Source: Alitta virens (lineage: Eukaryota; Annelida; Polychaeta; Phyllodocida; Nereididae). Taken from it: DNA of 64,000 nucleotides. Each line of letters starts with the position of its first letter. Position 1 is the stretch's first letter. The position numbers were made by a program, and so were the translations under genes. Where the stretch lies: the NCBI GenBank assembly GCA_932294295.1, contig OW028573.1, positions 63,713,829 through 63,777,828 of the forward strand. Direction: 5' to 3'. Positions 48,100 to 62,219 of this stretch are shown here, piece by piece. A model generated the notes under the pieces. That model was given only the letters and a program-made list of their open reading frames with translations, was not told the DNA's origin and made no database searches.

Positions 48100-48864
48100 A
48101 AACCACGGAGACAGTAGATTAACTATATGTGAATTAGGGACACAATGCCTCAACCAATAAGAGTCCTGAATCCACATGACGTCCTCTGGAGTCAAGTTTT
48201 CTACTGTAAGAGTCTGATGATTCATTGTGGTTAGGTGGATGACCATGTCACATACAACTTGTAGAGGTTTCTCTTGTGGTAATTGGTCCAGGACATCGGT
48301 TGAGCAACAAGCCACAGCCTAATCAAATCCATCAAACAATATAAACATGTTAAGTGGTCACATACTCATGACCTTCTTAGTGACCTCGTGTCATGTAGGT
48401 CCATGTCCTTATTTCCAGAATGTCATAATTCATGTACGAATGTTACAGTGTCTTGTTGCCGTGACCTCTTGTGTTACCAAGATTGGTGCAGTTACAGGAG
48501 ATATTTTCTTTAAACTTTACTATGTATGATTGCGTTCACAACTTTGATGACTATATAACATGACAATTGTGGCAAGCATTTAATTACCTTCATCATTAAA
48601 ATGTCTTGGTTTAATGTCAAGGTTTTAGAATGTGTTGCCATGTCAACTTTATGTCACATGTGTAGTGTAACATCTCAGGTGACTATGATTAGAGTAAGTT
48701 GTAATACAGTGTACTGATGACTCGTGTAATATTATGTCTAATGGTTTGTGTCGTAACTGAACATAAATATGGCATTATATAGTGTAGAGATTACAGTCAA
48801 CACCTGGCCATTACAGAGAGACCTCTTGTAGTTGGACTGGGTTTTGCAGTTTGCCTCGCCATTA

Positions 48865-49280
48865 CACTGTGCATGGTCACCTAACAGCCCTAATTATGGA
48901 CATTCTTTGCTAGTTTACCTAGTTAAAGAACTGATTGGTTAAACTATATAGTCTTAAAAAAGAAAAAAAGATTGGGTAAACTATATAGCCATTCAAAAAA
49001 TGATAGGTTAAACTGTATAAACCGAAAGGCTGAGTACAGACTTGAGAAATCTTCTTTTAAAAATACAAGAGAAATGTAATCTTTTTTTTTTTTGTAGTTT
49101 TGGCAATTTTTCTGAATTGCCTGGTTGTCAGAACAAGAATTGCGTAAACTCAGCACATGAACATCTAATTATTCTGTAATTCCATTGCTAGTCCTTTAAT
49201 ACCATAAGCCAGCCTGTAGACTATAAGAGAAACTAATTAATTTACTTTGGATGAGTAAACGAGCAAAACATGTACATAAT
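48865..49280 (+). repeat. Interspersed repeat family, copy 2
   Basis: Same family and orientation as 13,225-13,525. It is longer because of an internal expansion with three imperfect copies of gattggttaaactatatag (48933-48951, 48970-48988, 49002-49019) and an insertion after tattctgtaat. The 3' block gatgagtaaacgagcaaaac plus atgtacat is retained almost unchanged. Confidence 0.8.
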
Positions 49281-52200
49281 TAGGTCGATTGGCTGCGAGG
49301 TGACGAAACGCAGTGATTACGAACAACAAATTTGCATTGAAGGTGGTCTTATTATGTAATGCAGTCTCCTGTATATTGTCCTGGTCACATTCTTATATGA
49401 AGCACATATAATGCATGTCTGCACGGAATTTAGTGTATTGTTCGGCAATAGTGCGTGCTCAGACATGTAAACATTATGCTGTTATTCAACATCCTTGTTG
49501 ACATTCAATAGCATAGGTCGCTATAATGTGACCTTGACCTTTGCAAAGAGACTGCTGATATAAAATACACTGTCATTATGATCTTGAATTCTGAATCGGG
49601 TTTCTTCTTACAGTCCGTCATGTCTCGGACAGGTATCCAGTTTAATGTGATAATGTAAATTGTCACAAAGGAAGAAAATGATAGTAATTGGTGTGCATCT
49701 AGAAAATGGATAACTGCTAAGGTTTATATCTATAGTTACTGGGTGAATCACACGTGTAATTTTAGAAAATTTGAAATCAATACTTCAATTTTCTGTGAAT
49801 GTAAGTTAATACAGGTTATTTGTTAAGTGTTGGAATTAGAAACGTAAGTCCCCATTTTATACGTAAGTCCCCATATTTGACTTACCACAAAAAGAATTAT
49901 CAAAAACTTCATCCTATAGATTACCTTTTGTATTTGGTAATTGGTCAACTGATCCTTGTTATATATGCTATAAAGAGGCATGTTTAACTTATAACCACCT
50001 GTAGTTTTTAGAAACTTCGGAAGCCTTTTAGTTGTAATTGTTACATCTCATTTTCTTAGCAATTCATAACGTTGTGACAGATGTGAATATGTGAGTTCTT
50101 TATGATTGGAGATAATATGTTTTAATATTAGCGTAAGGAAAAGAAATAGTTGAATGAATTATTTAGGAAATATCATCAGAGACAGAGATGAAAGATGCGG
50201 AAGCTGCAGCACCTGAGATGCATTTTTAAGGCTGTTGTCACTGTGAAGAAAACATGAGTGATGTTGCAAGTTGCAGACGATGTCTTGAGATGTGACAAAC
50301 AGGAGACAGACTGGAGAGCCCCCTAGCGGGTATGGTGTCATTTTCGCGCCGAATGACTGTAGCAAGCAGCGGGGATCTACGATAGTCACAGGAAAGGTAC
50401 TTAGCTACATACTCTGGGTACTTGAGAGAATATTTCACCGAGATATAATTGAAAAGTCAGTGTGAACTATGGGAAACTGAGGGAAGTTTGAGCTGTTCCA
50501 TTTGCAAGATATGACCTTTTCAGTTCACGCAGCAACAAGCAGCAAGGGAAAAAGCAGGAAACATAATGCATTGTATGAAGCTCGTTATGTATGAAACATG
50601 GAGCGTATGATGTTGGCATGCAGACAAACCATCTTGGGTAGTTTGAGCAGCTTTCTCTGCAGATTTGTGCAGCCCTGTAGCTGATTATAAGAGAAAGTAG
50701 TTTTTATGGTGTGACAAACATGCCTTTATTGATCCTCCATATACCTTTCTTGCACAGGTCAGTGAGTGCACCTAAACTGTACCTAGGTACCCCTGGCCAT
50801 AATTTTCTGCTGCCTATGTCTTTAGAGTTGATTGTTACGACTCACCAGTTGCCATTGTGTCACTGTGACGTCACAGGTTGCTGAAGTGGTTCTTTCAACC
50901 CCTGACATTGCACCGTGTGTTTTGAACGTGTGCAAGAAATCATGCACGATCTGTCAAGACTTACAGCAGTTGTTACAGGAGTTTTCATGGCTCTGGCAGT
51001 GTTTTAATGTGAGACTTTGTGAGATAAGTTGTCGGCTAACGGTCCCCTTTCTTCCCCTGCCTAATGGAGTGATTGCATGTTGCATGTTGCCCTGATCCGC
51101 TTCTTGATATGACTTGATGTTCCACCGATGACAAATCCACTGCCAGGGGCACAGTTGCACCCCCGAGAGCCACAACAAGTCATCTTCACTTTTTTACTCT
51201 TTCTTTAGACACATACTCATAAACTGGAAAAAAAAGTCGGTGCACTTTTCCTAAGTATCTCAATAGTCATTGTGTTCTCGTTATTGACGAGTTTGAAAGA
51301 GATTTAAGACTTATTCCAACTTCTAAACAGGGTTTATCTTTTTTATGAAAAAGTTGCGTTACGCTGTTGTGGCTTTGATGTCTCCAATTCAAGATGCAGT
51401 TGGTTTGCACATAGGTCTCTGTGAATGCATACTGGCGGTCGTCAACTGATCAAATTACCTTTATTACGATCAACGACTTTTGGCAGCTCACCCGGTGCTA
51501 ATGCTTCAAAGAGCAAGGCTGGGGTTGGTAGTGAGCTTATCATGCAATGCACTGTTCATGACTTGTGCATTTGTCTGTTCTGTTTTGATGCTCCTTTCAA
51601 GTGTTCCAGTTGATATTTTGAAGTAGTGTACATGTATTTGGCCTGTCCATCTTACAGTCAAGTGGGTGGGCCCAGTGGGTGGTATAGGTCCGTCACCATT
51701 GGACCACCAGCACCTTACACTGAGACCAGCTGCTCCTGCTTGTCCCCACACATATCAATCCATTGGGACAGCCACTGAAAGAGAAAATATGTCATCTGCA
51801 TCTACACAAGTCTGTCCCATTGTTTACACTGGGATCTATTACAATCTGACCTAAACATGTGGCAAAACAAACAATAAAAAGCTCAACAACTTTGTGTCAT
51901 CACCTGAGCTCACATTGTAAACACCAGTCCAGTAGTAATGTCTTTTAGTAATTTTACTGGTAATCCGGACAGGTAATTTGCCAGAAATGACTGTTGGTTT
52001 TCTCATCATAAAAGCTTACTTATCAGGGCATTACATGTTTCAGTCAATACTGATTGTGCCGTTATAACAGAGATGCAAGGTGCATGCTTCTGCATTTACA
52101 CGATTTTACAGCCATTTCTCAAGTGCTTTGCCCCTGCTTGCCTGATTGCCACTCACTGATGCTGTTGCTGCCAGTTCTATGACCGACGTAAATCATCGTA

Positions 52201-55200
52201 AGCTGCAGCTTTATGGTCATTTCCAAAAGTCATAACGCCAAAGAATGCTGGCCGAGCGACCCACATCTTGTGTGGGTCAGACTTGATGAATTTCTTCACC
52301 ATGGCCACTAATCCATGCCTCAGTTGTTGCTATTAGTGACTTTAGGGACATGATATTGCTTTGGAAACGTTTCTGACTAACATCTTATAGCTACTGCAAT
52401 TTGATGGTGTACAGTTTGATTGACCCCGTAGTCAGTTTGGTCAATATCGTGTTAGGTGATTTGCATTTGACCAAGAGTTTAGTAATTAGACGAATGGTAA
52501 ACGTGATATTGACACTTTTGACTTAGAGGTTGACCATGTTGACAAATGCCATGGTATTACATTATATTGTGCGGGCTGAACAAATTTCGAGGGTCTAAAC
52601 TATACGACCCTGCTACGATGCTAGTTCGAAATGCCCTGATTGCTGTGATATGGAGCCCTAGCAATCTACCCTCTAGGCCTGTTCAATGTTTGTGATAGCC
52701 AAGAGATGAAAGAGCTCAGATGAGAAGGCAAGACTGCTTATTTACACAATAACCTAATTAGGAACATATGGAAGTTCCTGTGTCTGTGTGTGATGAGAGT
52801 ACTGATGTCATGGAATCATTCTGTTGGGCTGCTCAATAAGCTTCATTATCAACACACTCCTAACACCTCCATCTATCTGCTCATTGACATAATATTGGCA
52901 TTTCTGGGATTCTTTTAATTATTTCTCTGGGTTTCTTAGTCTAGTTCCGCAGGTTGTCAGTTATAATCAGTTTGTCCCTTTAATCCATTAAACCTCTGTC
53001 ACGTTGTCCCAATACTAGAAATTAGATGACGTCACCACTTTTTGTGCACATGTTAAAGTATGTGAGATGCCAATCAAATAATTTTTCGTTTTTGCTCACA
53101 ACTATTCCTGTGGCTCTTTTTCTTTATTTTTTATAAGCAATATTTCAATTTGTTTTTCCATGGTGCTGGTTGCATAGAAAAAACATTTGACTGATTGTCT
53201 GTTGGCCCTCAGGTCTCAAGTAGACTTTAGAAGTCCGTATGTTCAAACAAGGTTCAAATGATTTAAATTACGTGTAGTCATGTTCATGTTATCTTTAATT
53301 ATTTTAATGGAATTTCCGCTGAAATCATCAGACTGTCATTACGAGTTCAAATAGGTGATGTAGTGAAAAATCACGCAGTTATGATGTTTGAGTTTCTTAT
53401 ACATTCACTTTAAAGTGTGGGTTGGGCAAATTTGCCTTCAAAGAAAAGTCCCAGTCAAGTCTAGCTGGTTGATATGCTTTTTATTATCAAAGAACATCCT
53501 ATAATTTGAGTAAATCATTAAATTTCAAGCGTTTGATAATCTGATCACATATTATTTGTTTACATTTTCCAAAAGGCACACATCAATAATCTGGGGCTGT
53601 GAGTGCTGCTGTTAATTTCCTGTGATCTTTGGTCAAGTAATAATTCCCATATTTCAAAAGGGGAAAAGTTATTGCTTTTTCGGTCGATATTGCTGTATTT
53701 TTTATGTAGTCTTTTGTTCGACTAAAATGTAAGGCTTGTCTCTGATCGATAATTGGCAAAGCTTTGTGCATTATCCAAACATACAATGAAATGTAACAAG
53801 TGTGACTTTGTCAGTGAAGTTTTATGCATCTGGCAATACCTGGCAATCTCCTAATGGCTTCGGATGTACTCGTTTGCAACTTTGCATGTCCAATGAAATG
53901 CACTCAATTTGGCATCTTGAATGGCTCAGTTTCTCCTTTCTGAAATGCGAGTTCTTTTTTCACTCTTTTCCTCCCTTATGTGTGTGTCTTTTTTTTTTCC
54001 TTTGGTCCTCTGGCTGACTTTATGCTTCTCTGTTACTAGCACCAAATTTGTTGCACATGGTAAGTGCACACCGAGTCCCGCTTTATAGTATTTGGACCCA
54101 ACTGTAATTATACTGATGTTGCCATTGTATATAATTTTGCTGTTAGGACCACCTCGCCACTAAGGCCACTGTTTGCAGCAAAGTGCATGATCTAAATGAT
54201 GAGTGTTCACTGTGTTTGTTTCAGCGAAGTTCAGAACTCATTAAGCCCTGTCATTTTCTAGCTTGTCTCTCTGCAGTCTGTCTGCCACTGTACTTAAAAG
54301 TGTTACCTTTGGTTCACAGGCTGCACCAGTCTCTCTTTGTGTACTTTGTCTCAGTGCACGAGGACTGGTGTAGGGTTCAAGCAAGTTGTTTTCCATCACT
54401 TCAGTTATGGGTTTTTGGGTTGGCTGTCAGTCTGGGTTGGACCTATATCCCATATCTGTCTGTTTGTGACACTAGCTGTCATGTTTTGTGCCTTGATTCG
54501 GCCACTGGTGGATTTCGCAAACTGCTGGCATAACTGGGTTGTATGGCAAGGATAGTTGGCTGTCTGGCCTTTGCAGCTGGTTTCTTTGTTGCATAACACT
54601 GAGCCGACCACCGCCCTGACCATTGCATTGACCACTGGCCAGACGCCATTCAAATGAATGTGGACGGCGGGCAGCGGTGGTCTGGCCTAAGTCTGACCTT
54701 GTCACGAGTGTGCAGCAGTGAGCCACACTGGTCGTTCATGTGGGATGGCAGCGCGTGCTGTTTACAAAGATCCTAGTTTTTGCTACACTACGATGTCTGC
54801 TGCTTGAGTAATTAGTATCAGGGTCAAGTTTAACAACTGTGTATTTCGTTTCACTCCTACTTTAGTATTGTCTTGTGTAGTAAGTGATGAACACCAAACA
54901 ATACTTGGGTTGTCAAACTTCTTTAGTGCAGTTGGTAACACTAGGTGCATCAGACTAAAAGACTTTCAAATTATCTTTTAGATTCACGCAGTATCGTGAC
55001 TACAAGCCAAAACCAATATGTTCGGTGAAGTTCATCTCCTTTTAAGAGAAACCATTGTTGGCAGGTCTTGTTTTTCAAACAAAACAAAGGCTGAAAGAGG
55101 TTGACTGTCACTGGATCATTTATTATGCCATTTAAAGTGAGTCTTAAGTGCTACAAGTAGTTGAACAAAGTTTCTTCATTTCTTTTCGCATGTAGATGAC

Positions 55201-57227
55201 TTCTTGTGAAGTTGTAGCCTGAGGCCATAACAGTTGCTAAATGCATTTGGCATAGCAAAGAAGGCGCCTGGCGGTGGTGCTGGTCTTCTTGTGTTGACGC
55301 CACAAAGAGTCCTTGTGTCAGTTGCATCACACACAAGTTGAATGTGTCACAGTCCACACGACACGGCCTGGTGCAGTGCCACCTTGACAAGACTGACAGT
55401 GAGTCTGACTGAGTCCGCAGTACCTGTGACAGTGCCTGTGCATTGCCTGTGAAAGTGCCTGTGCATTGCCTGCATCTTTTAATCATTCTAAGAGGGCTGG
55501 GATACAGATGCTGCTGCTGAAGCAAGTGGCTTTTGATGCCTCACATTTCAATGGGCGCATCAGGTGTTGAGGAGCAGAGCCCAGCATCCAGCATCTTGCA
55601 GCCTGCTACGCTTTGCATGATGACTCCGTTGCTTGCCAACAATTATGTCATGGGTGGGGCTTTTTGCCTATTCTCTCATTCTGTTTGATGAAACACGCTT
55701 TTAAGCTCAGCCTCACTAAGGCTGCTTCACTCGTTATAATCCCCTAACACAATGGGAAAGGGATTCCTTTTGAAAAAGTGGAACGCTGCATAGTCTTTAG
55801 TTAGCGCTTATGGTATCACATTCAACACCAACATTAGCTGAAAACAAGGTGTTAGAAAAATTGTAAAGGGTTGCTGATGATGAAGAATCACAGCATTCAG
55901 AATTGATTTTCAGTTTCATGCTTTTTACTTTTACTTTTTATCTTTTTTCATGCAGGTGGTTCAGCCGAAGGCCAACCTGTTTTTTTTTAGTGTTATTCTT
56001 TTAATAAGAATTAGTCTGAGAGTTATGTGCCTGTTATACCATGATGTTCTGGAATTGCTGATGATAATCAGAGTTTAGCGTGCGTGCAATGATAATTCCA
56101 GCAGCTCTCCAGCCATGTAAGAGAACATAAAGAAATAGAAAAAAAAAATTATAGCTCTATCAGTCATTAGTGTATATGAAGTCGGTTGCTGCCAGAGAGA
56201 AATTCGCATGAACTGCAGGCCTATCAAGCTTCTATTGATTGCATTTTCTGGATATCAGGTGTTGTCAAAGCTCTAGGCCTTTTGATTATAGGCTAGATTA
56301 CTGGTGTATCAGGTTGCAGAGTACCAGGCATTGTATAACAACAGAAGTCGTGATGTCTTGAGAATGAAAAAAAGCTGTGGTTTAATGAGCTACCCTGCAG
56401 CACACCATTGACGATGCATATTATTCCTTGCAGGTGTGGCACTAACACACAACCTTACATTTTGCTCCAAAGTTTCAAAGTTTGAAAGTAAATCCATGTG
56501 GTCACTGCATGTGGTTCTGATGGTGGGTTGTAAAATGTGGTTTTGTAGTGTCATCTTCAACATGAACGTAACACGAGTCATGCCTATTAGATGAAAGGTG
56601 AAATTGCTAATTGGTAAAGATGATTTTCCGTAAGTGTGAACTTGCTTCATGTCAATTTTATAGTCCATGTATATGATTGATTCCAAAATGTGTAAAAGCA
56701 GCTTCCTAGCAATTCCATTAAAATATTAATATTGGAAAAATACTTTAATTCTAAATGCCTCTCTCGCTAACAAGATAAATGTACAGGTGTCTATCTGACG
56801 TTTGGAAGCATCAACAAATTAACTGTGTTATTACTTGCAAAAAGACTCGTTGTTGGAATGATTAACTGCGATAATCTGTTTAGAAATCAGACACCATCAA
56901 TGTGTATGACTAATGAACTTACTATTTGCGGATTTTGTTCGATACTTTGGAAGAGCTAAGGAGATAGCGTGCATGATTTGAAGTGTACAGTAATTGCTCA
57001 GTGCTGTTAATTGGATTTATATGTGAATGCAGTTAAAGTGGGATGCTGACCTTTTGCCCTGTAAAGCTGAAGGGTGCCCATTGCTGCCATAATTAGGAGA
57101 GGGCGTCCCCTGCAGTTTGCATTCAATTCAATGGGATTTTGGCAGGGATAGCAGTTGCAGAGGCAATTTGACATTTAATTGCCAGGAAGTGTTTGGGAAC
57201 CAGGTGAACGAACACCTATATAATTTT
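49281..57227. other. Exon-poor stretch
   Basis: No gene recognised. It holds a direct repeat acgtaagtccccat (49842, 49861), an abutted receptor half-site pair tgaccttgacctt near 49541, and a reverse-strand CTCF-like site (plus-strand agccccctagcgggta, about 50317-50332). There is also a 23-bp tandem repeat agtgcctgtgcattgcctgt (55431, 55454). Confidence 0.4.
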
Positions 57228-57274
57228 CAGCAGCAACAGCAGCAGCAACAGCAGCAGCAGCAGCAGCAGCATCA
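57228..57274 (+). repeat. (CAG/CAA)n tract
   Basis: Mixed CAG/CAA triplets ending in atcag, preceded by ctatataattttcag, which could be read as an acceptor. In the open + frame (57117-57419) it gives a run of about 14 Gln. There is no convincing donor, so a polyglutamine exon is possible but not called. Confidence 0.8.
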
Positions 57275-60200
57275 GAGGATCATTGCATGGGACACACAGC
57301 AAAAGATGTTTGGAGATGTGCCAGCCAGCCGCTTGCCCTATTATGCTCGATGGTGGTTTCTTCGCTTCAATGAGCACTCTGTTTCACTGCACGCTTGGCA
57401 AGAGATCTTAATCCCCTAAAAAATAAAGAAAAAAAGGTGACAAGGGCTTCAAAGAAAACCCCGGAAAGAGAAAAGAGTCCAAGCGTGAAACTTTTAGCAT
57501 GACACTTTGCTGATGATGGATTGCATTGCACTTGGTGATGAACATTTCGAAATATTCCATTCGCATCGATTCAATTTCCTTGATTGTGTTGTTATGTAAT
57601 TCATTTCATTACTCATCCGACTGATCAGGGCCATTGTTGCTAACCTTTTCCCTCTCTTGTCATTGTATTGTTAGGGTTAAAAGAAGGGTAAAATGGTAAT
57701 GGTGCCTCCAGTCAAGGCAGAGTGATAGATTGATTTTCTAGCCTTTGGCCAGTGCAAAGCTGGGATGGGAGGGAGGGGGGAAGCTGTGTCCAGCACATGG
57801 ATTCTATCACAGCCCTGATCGATCTCTGTCTGACTTGCCATTAAAAAAAGTGCCCAAGAAAAGTTTTCTAACTCATCCTTTGGCAGCACCAACTAGCTGA
57901 ACTGGCCTACTCGCATATTCTATCAGAAGCTGACCTTAGCCCCCCACCCTGCCCCCTGCCTTCAGTAATCCTTCCCATGATCTCCCCTCGCCTCGTCTGG
58001 AACATTTTAGCCCCCTGTCATGCACAAAATGAAGTTTCCTTTGCGACAAGAAACCAACAATAGCTTTCAGCTTGCAATTCCTGTCCGCTCTGTAACTAAA
58101 CAGGTGGCTGTCACTCTGGGATACGAAAGCTGCAATTAGGGGAATTACTTCTGCCATCCTGGCTCATGTAATAATTTGTCAGATTGTTAATTAGTCCCAT
58201 TGCCATGCAAGACCATGTAGATTAGACTCAAATTGCCTTTAAAAGCGGGTAATTACATTATTGTGCCGTTAATTTTTATATTCTTTACTAATGGTCCAGT
58301 TTCGTGTTGCTGTTTAACTCGGGCATTTCCATTCATTGGCAAATGCATGTGTGTGTGTGCGGATGGTAGTCTGGGATAGAAGAACACTTTATGGTTCGAG
58401 ATAAGGTGGAACTGGTCATTAAAGTATTGGTCTGGGTGCAAAAACAACTTAACCCGATTGTAATTTCTGAGAAAGACGAACTTTTATAAGGATTAAGTGT
58501 TTGTAATTTTACGTAAAGTGCTACTGGTTCCTGTGTCAGGTTTATGTTGACTACACATACAATGGAATCCTTCAATTAATACCGCCCATAGGCATAATTG
58601 TAGTCTTAAATATCGAGGATGTTGAAGCTTCGAGACCTTTTTACAACCATAATTTGGATCCGGCTTATTCTGCAAATGTAGGTGGTCGTGATATTGGGTG
58701 GTCTTGGTTGAGAATGCCCCACCGTGCAAAATGGATGAAAATGTGTTTGTCGTTTCTCATGGAGAGTGATGCTGAGTCCAGAGCATGTGTGATGTTTTAT
58801 GGCCCACATACATGACCTCTTGTTGTTCGAAGGTCCTCATTTATAAGACGTTGTGGAGAACAGCTGTGTCACGAGACGTGGTCCTCAAGGTCATCCTGAA
58901 GGGCATCTTAAGGTGACACTGGGTGACCTCCATCCCCCATGCCCTCATCATCAACGGCAAAGTAAACACAGACCCATAATGTTGATCTTGGCGATAGGGC
59001 ATTAGACAGTGGGTTATTTGCCATGTAGTAACATGGTGTGGTTGTTTGTAGAGGGAAGTGATGCAATTAAGCTCTATCTAAGTTTGTCATCTGTAGCGAA
59101 GATGCAAAGGTTTGTGATGACAAAAGAAGCAGCAGCTCAGGCCGCCAATATCTCATATGGCATGCTATGTGTTGAAGAATAAGCTGACAAGGTAATCAAT
59201 AAGCTCCTTGTCCGGATGTGGGCTTGAATGAAGCAGCCTTACAGTTCTGCTCTTCTCCCATCTCACGTTCTGCAAAAAAAAAAAAAAAAAAGCTTTTTAA
59301 GCGAAATGCATATGGGCTGCACCAGGTGACATGATAAAAATCATTATACATGAGACATAAGATGGCACAGTCCCCTATCTCGTTTCAAATGGCTAGAAGA
59401 AGAATGGAGTCGCTGGCCCTGATAGGGGAGATGGTTGGAGGGGCTTTTTAAGCAGCCACTTCAAAGTACCTGCGGCACTGCATCAAATGACCAGCGAGAG
59501 TCTGGAGTGGTTTATTAAATAGATAAAAGATCCGCTGACTGGTGGGCTGACTGGTGGACTGTGGGCTTGTGTGTCTGGCTGGCCACCGGGGATTGCGGAC
59601 TGCAGGAAAGCAGTGGTCCGGTGATAAGAACATAGCTATTCCATTTGCACAAGTGCACTGTGCAGTCCCTATGATGAGGCCTGATGATGATGGAGAGGCT
59701 TGTGTGCCTGCTGCAGCAACCAAACTAGTTGGCCCTTATCACTCGGACCACTGACTCTGTGCTGATACCTCTGTGTCTGTTACCAAAATTCTTTTGATGT
59801 GGACAGTGGTCAGTAAGTGGACAGAAGAGGAGAAGAGCTCAAGGCGGATCACACTGTATCTGTGGTCATTAATCAGAAGACCAGTGGTCAGCTGGCACCT
59901 GTCTGTCATTGCTGACTTCATGTCTGATTCATCTCAGCTGCAGTCATCCTCATCCTGTCATTCCTCAGCCTCAGCAGCCCTGACATCATCACCTGCCCAA
60001 CCCATAATACCCTAATCTATGCCATGGCCAGTCAGTAACTTGACCTAATTGCTGCTTATATAAACAATGGCCCTAAATAAGATAATGCAGCTAGGGCATT
60101 AAACTAAAATTAGTGGTCAGTGACAGGCAGAGTTATGAGTTACAGGACGGCGAGGACATTGGTGATTGGATCATAAATAGCATTAGGCAAAGGACACATG

Positions 60201-60650
60201 GTGATGTGCTTGCATTCTGGCAATTATTAGGAATGGGAGGCTGCAGATAAATGTCCTATTAATCATTTGTTTCTCTTTCTGGATAATGCATATTCATTAA
60301 AGAGGACTCTGGGTGCAGGCCCTCTGGCTGGTAGTAAAACCGCTGACCCCTGACCGGATCTGATCCGGAATAAATGGCATGCAGGGCATTGTAGGGCCTA
60401 GGAGGGGGTGATTAGGTCACCCTTTTAAGGCTTAGATGGTAAAGATGCTGGGGACCAGCTGATGTAGATGGCTGGAAGGAGGAAGGGGTATTCAGGAAAT
60501 AATTAAAGGCAGAGATGGGCATTGTAGCGTGCAGCTAGGCGTTATGTAACCTGCAGCCCTGCACCTGGAGTGAGCCTGTACTAATTGTGGGTGACTTGAA
60601 CCCCCATCAGACGCCGTCCGCCGCATCATTACCACTCGATCCTCTACTGC

Positions 60651-60664
60651 GTTGCCATGGCAAC
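60651..60664 (+). promoter_or_regulatory. Perfect palindromic RFX X-box
   Basis: GTTGCCATGGCAAC, identical to the site at 11,255. No gene start is recognised next to it. Confidence 0.72.
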
Positions 60665-62205
60665 GGAGACAGATGTTCTGCCTTGTCATTATGGATGTTG
60701 ACAGGACTGAAGTGCAGGAAGCCCTGGGCCTGTGCCATTCACTTCCTAGAAGCCCTGCTGAGTCGCTGCTGAGTCTGTGTCCTCTGGGCCTGGCAGGTCT
60801 TGGCAGGCGTCCAATGGCCGCCCAGTCCACTTCTAATGAAGCTTTTGTCGAGTTCTTCTGACCGTGGATTTAGAGGTCTGCAATTAGGTGCCTGCTGGTC
60901 CGGCTCTTTCGTTTAATCAGCCTGATTAAGATCCAGATCTGCCTATAGAATGCACACACACACACCGTATGCTTAATGTGACTGCTCCAGATCCCTCACT
61001 TAGTCTCTACTGTAGGTGATTTGAATATCAACTTTGTTATTCCTCTTCTGGAGAAGATTTGCAATTATCAATTATCAGATGAAGTGACCTGTACAGTATC
61101 CAAATTAAAACCGAGCTGCACTGATTGTATCCATTCTAATTATTAGAATTGACATGCTGCATATATTTTGCATTATGCTTTTGATGGGGCGTCATTAATT
61201 CAGCTCAGATGTGAGTGAATGCAGTAACTGTGGGCCTCACAAGTGGTAGCAGGAGCCGCCTGACACCAATGATTAATGAGCTGGACGCTGATCTGCCTGG
61301 TCCAGGCGCGCCCTCATGGATGTGCCAACCTCTGATAAGATATTCTACAGCAAATATGATGCCTTGATAGGCTGACCAAATAGGAGCTGTGATGCTAATG
61401 AGAAAAAGGGGGCGAATCATCAAGCATTCTCCATTTCTGCTGCTCCTATCTGATATGCTCTTTCACACTGCCATAGACATGCCAGATAAGCTATATGCAC
61501 ATGTTTTCCCGGACCATAATCGCACAATATGTCATAAGGCTTGAAGTGGTGCAGCGTGCACGGGGTGATTTGTCAGGCTGGCCAGCTGCCAGTCATTCTG
61601 ATCATCGTGTTTATTGCCGCTCAGAGAGCATTCGATAGCGTTGGGCCCCCTCTCCACTTCCCCCTGCTCTGGCCACTCCGCCATAATTGCGGCCCTTTAT
61701 CATAGGTTTTTGTGAGGGCTGACAGGCAGGGCTTATCTGTGATTCATGGCTGCTGCAGCTTAATCTGTTCCAAATTGCTGGCAACGTTAAGAATGAGGAC
61801 GGTCACCTGAACTGACAGCAGCAGGATTATCAGTCACCCAGCAGCAGCAGCAGTAGTATGAAGAGGAGGGGATGCACTTGAAAACACTCCCTCGCATTGT
61901 TACCTAAAAGACGCTTAAAAACTCTAGTGTGTAGCAGTAGTGATGCTTTACCCTATTGATGCTATGAATACTGCTAATAACTTAATGGCACTGCTATCAT
62001 TCATGTAGATTCCGCGAATTCTGCTTGGCCATGCATTAGGAGATGCTTATTAAATGCAACTTGTGCGTCTTCAAACGTTGGGGCCCACTCCTCGTGTAAT
62101 CTGATGCCCGGCTCAGCGGGGTGCCCGACTCGTATTCTACATGAAGGATTTTAATATCAGCTGGCCACTGAAGCCCTCCACCGCAAGACTGTTTCAAATT
62201 GTGCT

Positions 62206-62219
62206 GTCTCCATGGCAAC
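62206..62219 (+). promoter_or_regulatory. RFX X-box
   Basis: GTCTCCATGGCAAC meets the consensus, with the right half perfect. It is 1.5 kb from the 60,651 site. Confidence 0.55.

Noticed and set aside
54031..54050. 20-nt interval between a strong acceptor (cttctctgttactag) and gtaagt
   Set aside because: Too short, no phase partner, probably coincidental.
55151..55525. 124-codon - strand frame
   Set aside because: Overlaps a 23-bp tandem repeat and has no recognisable domain.
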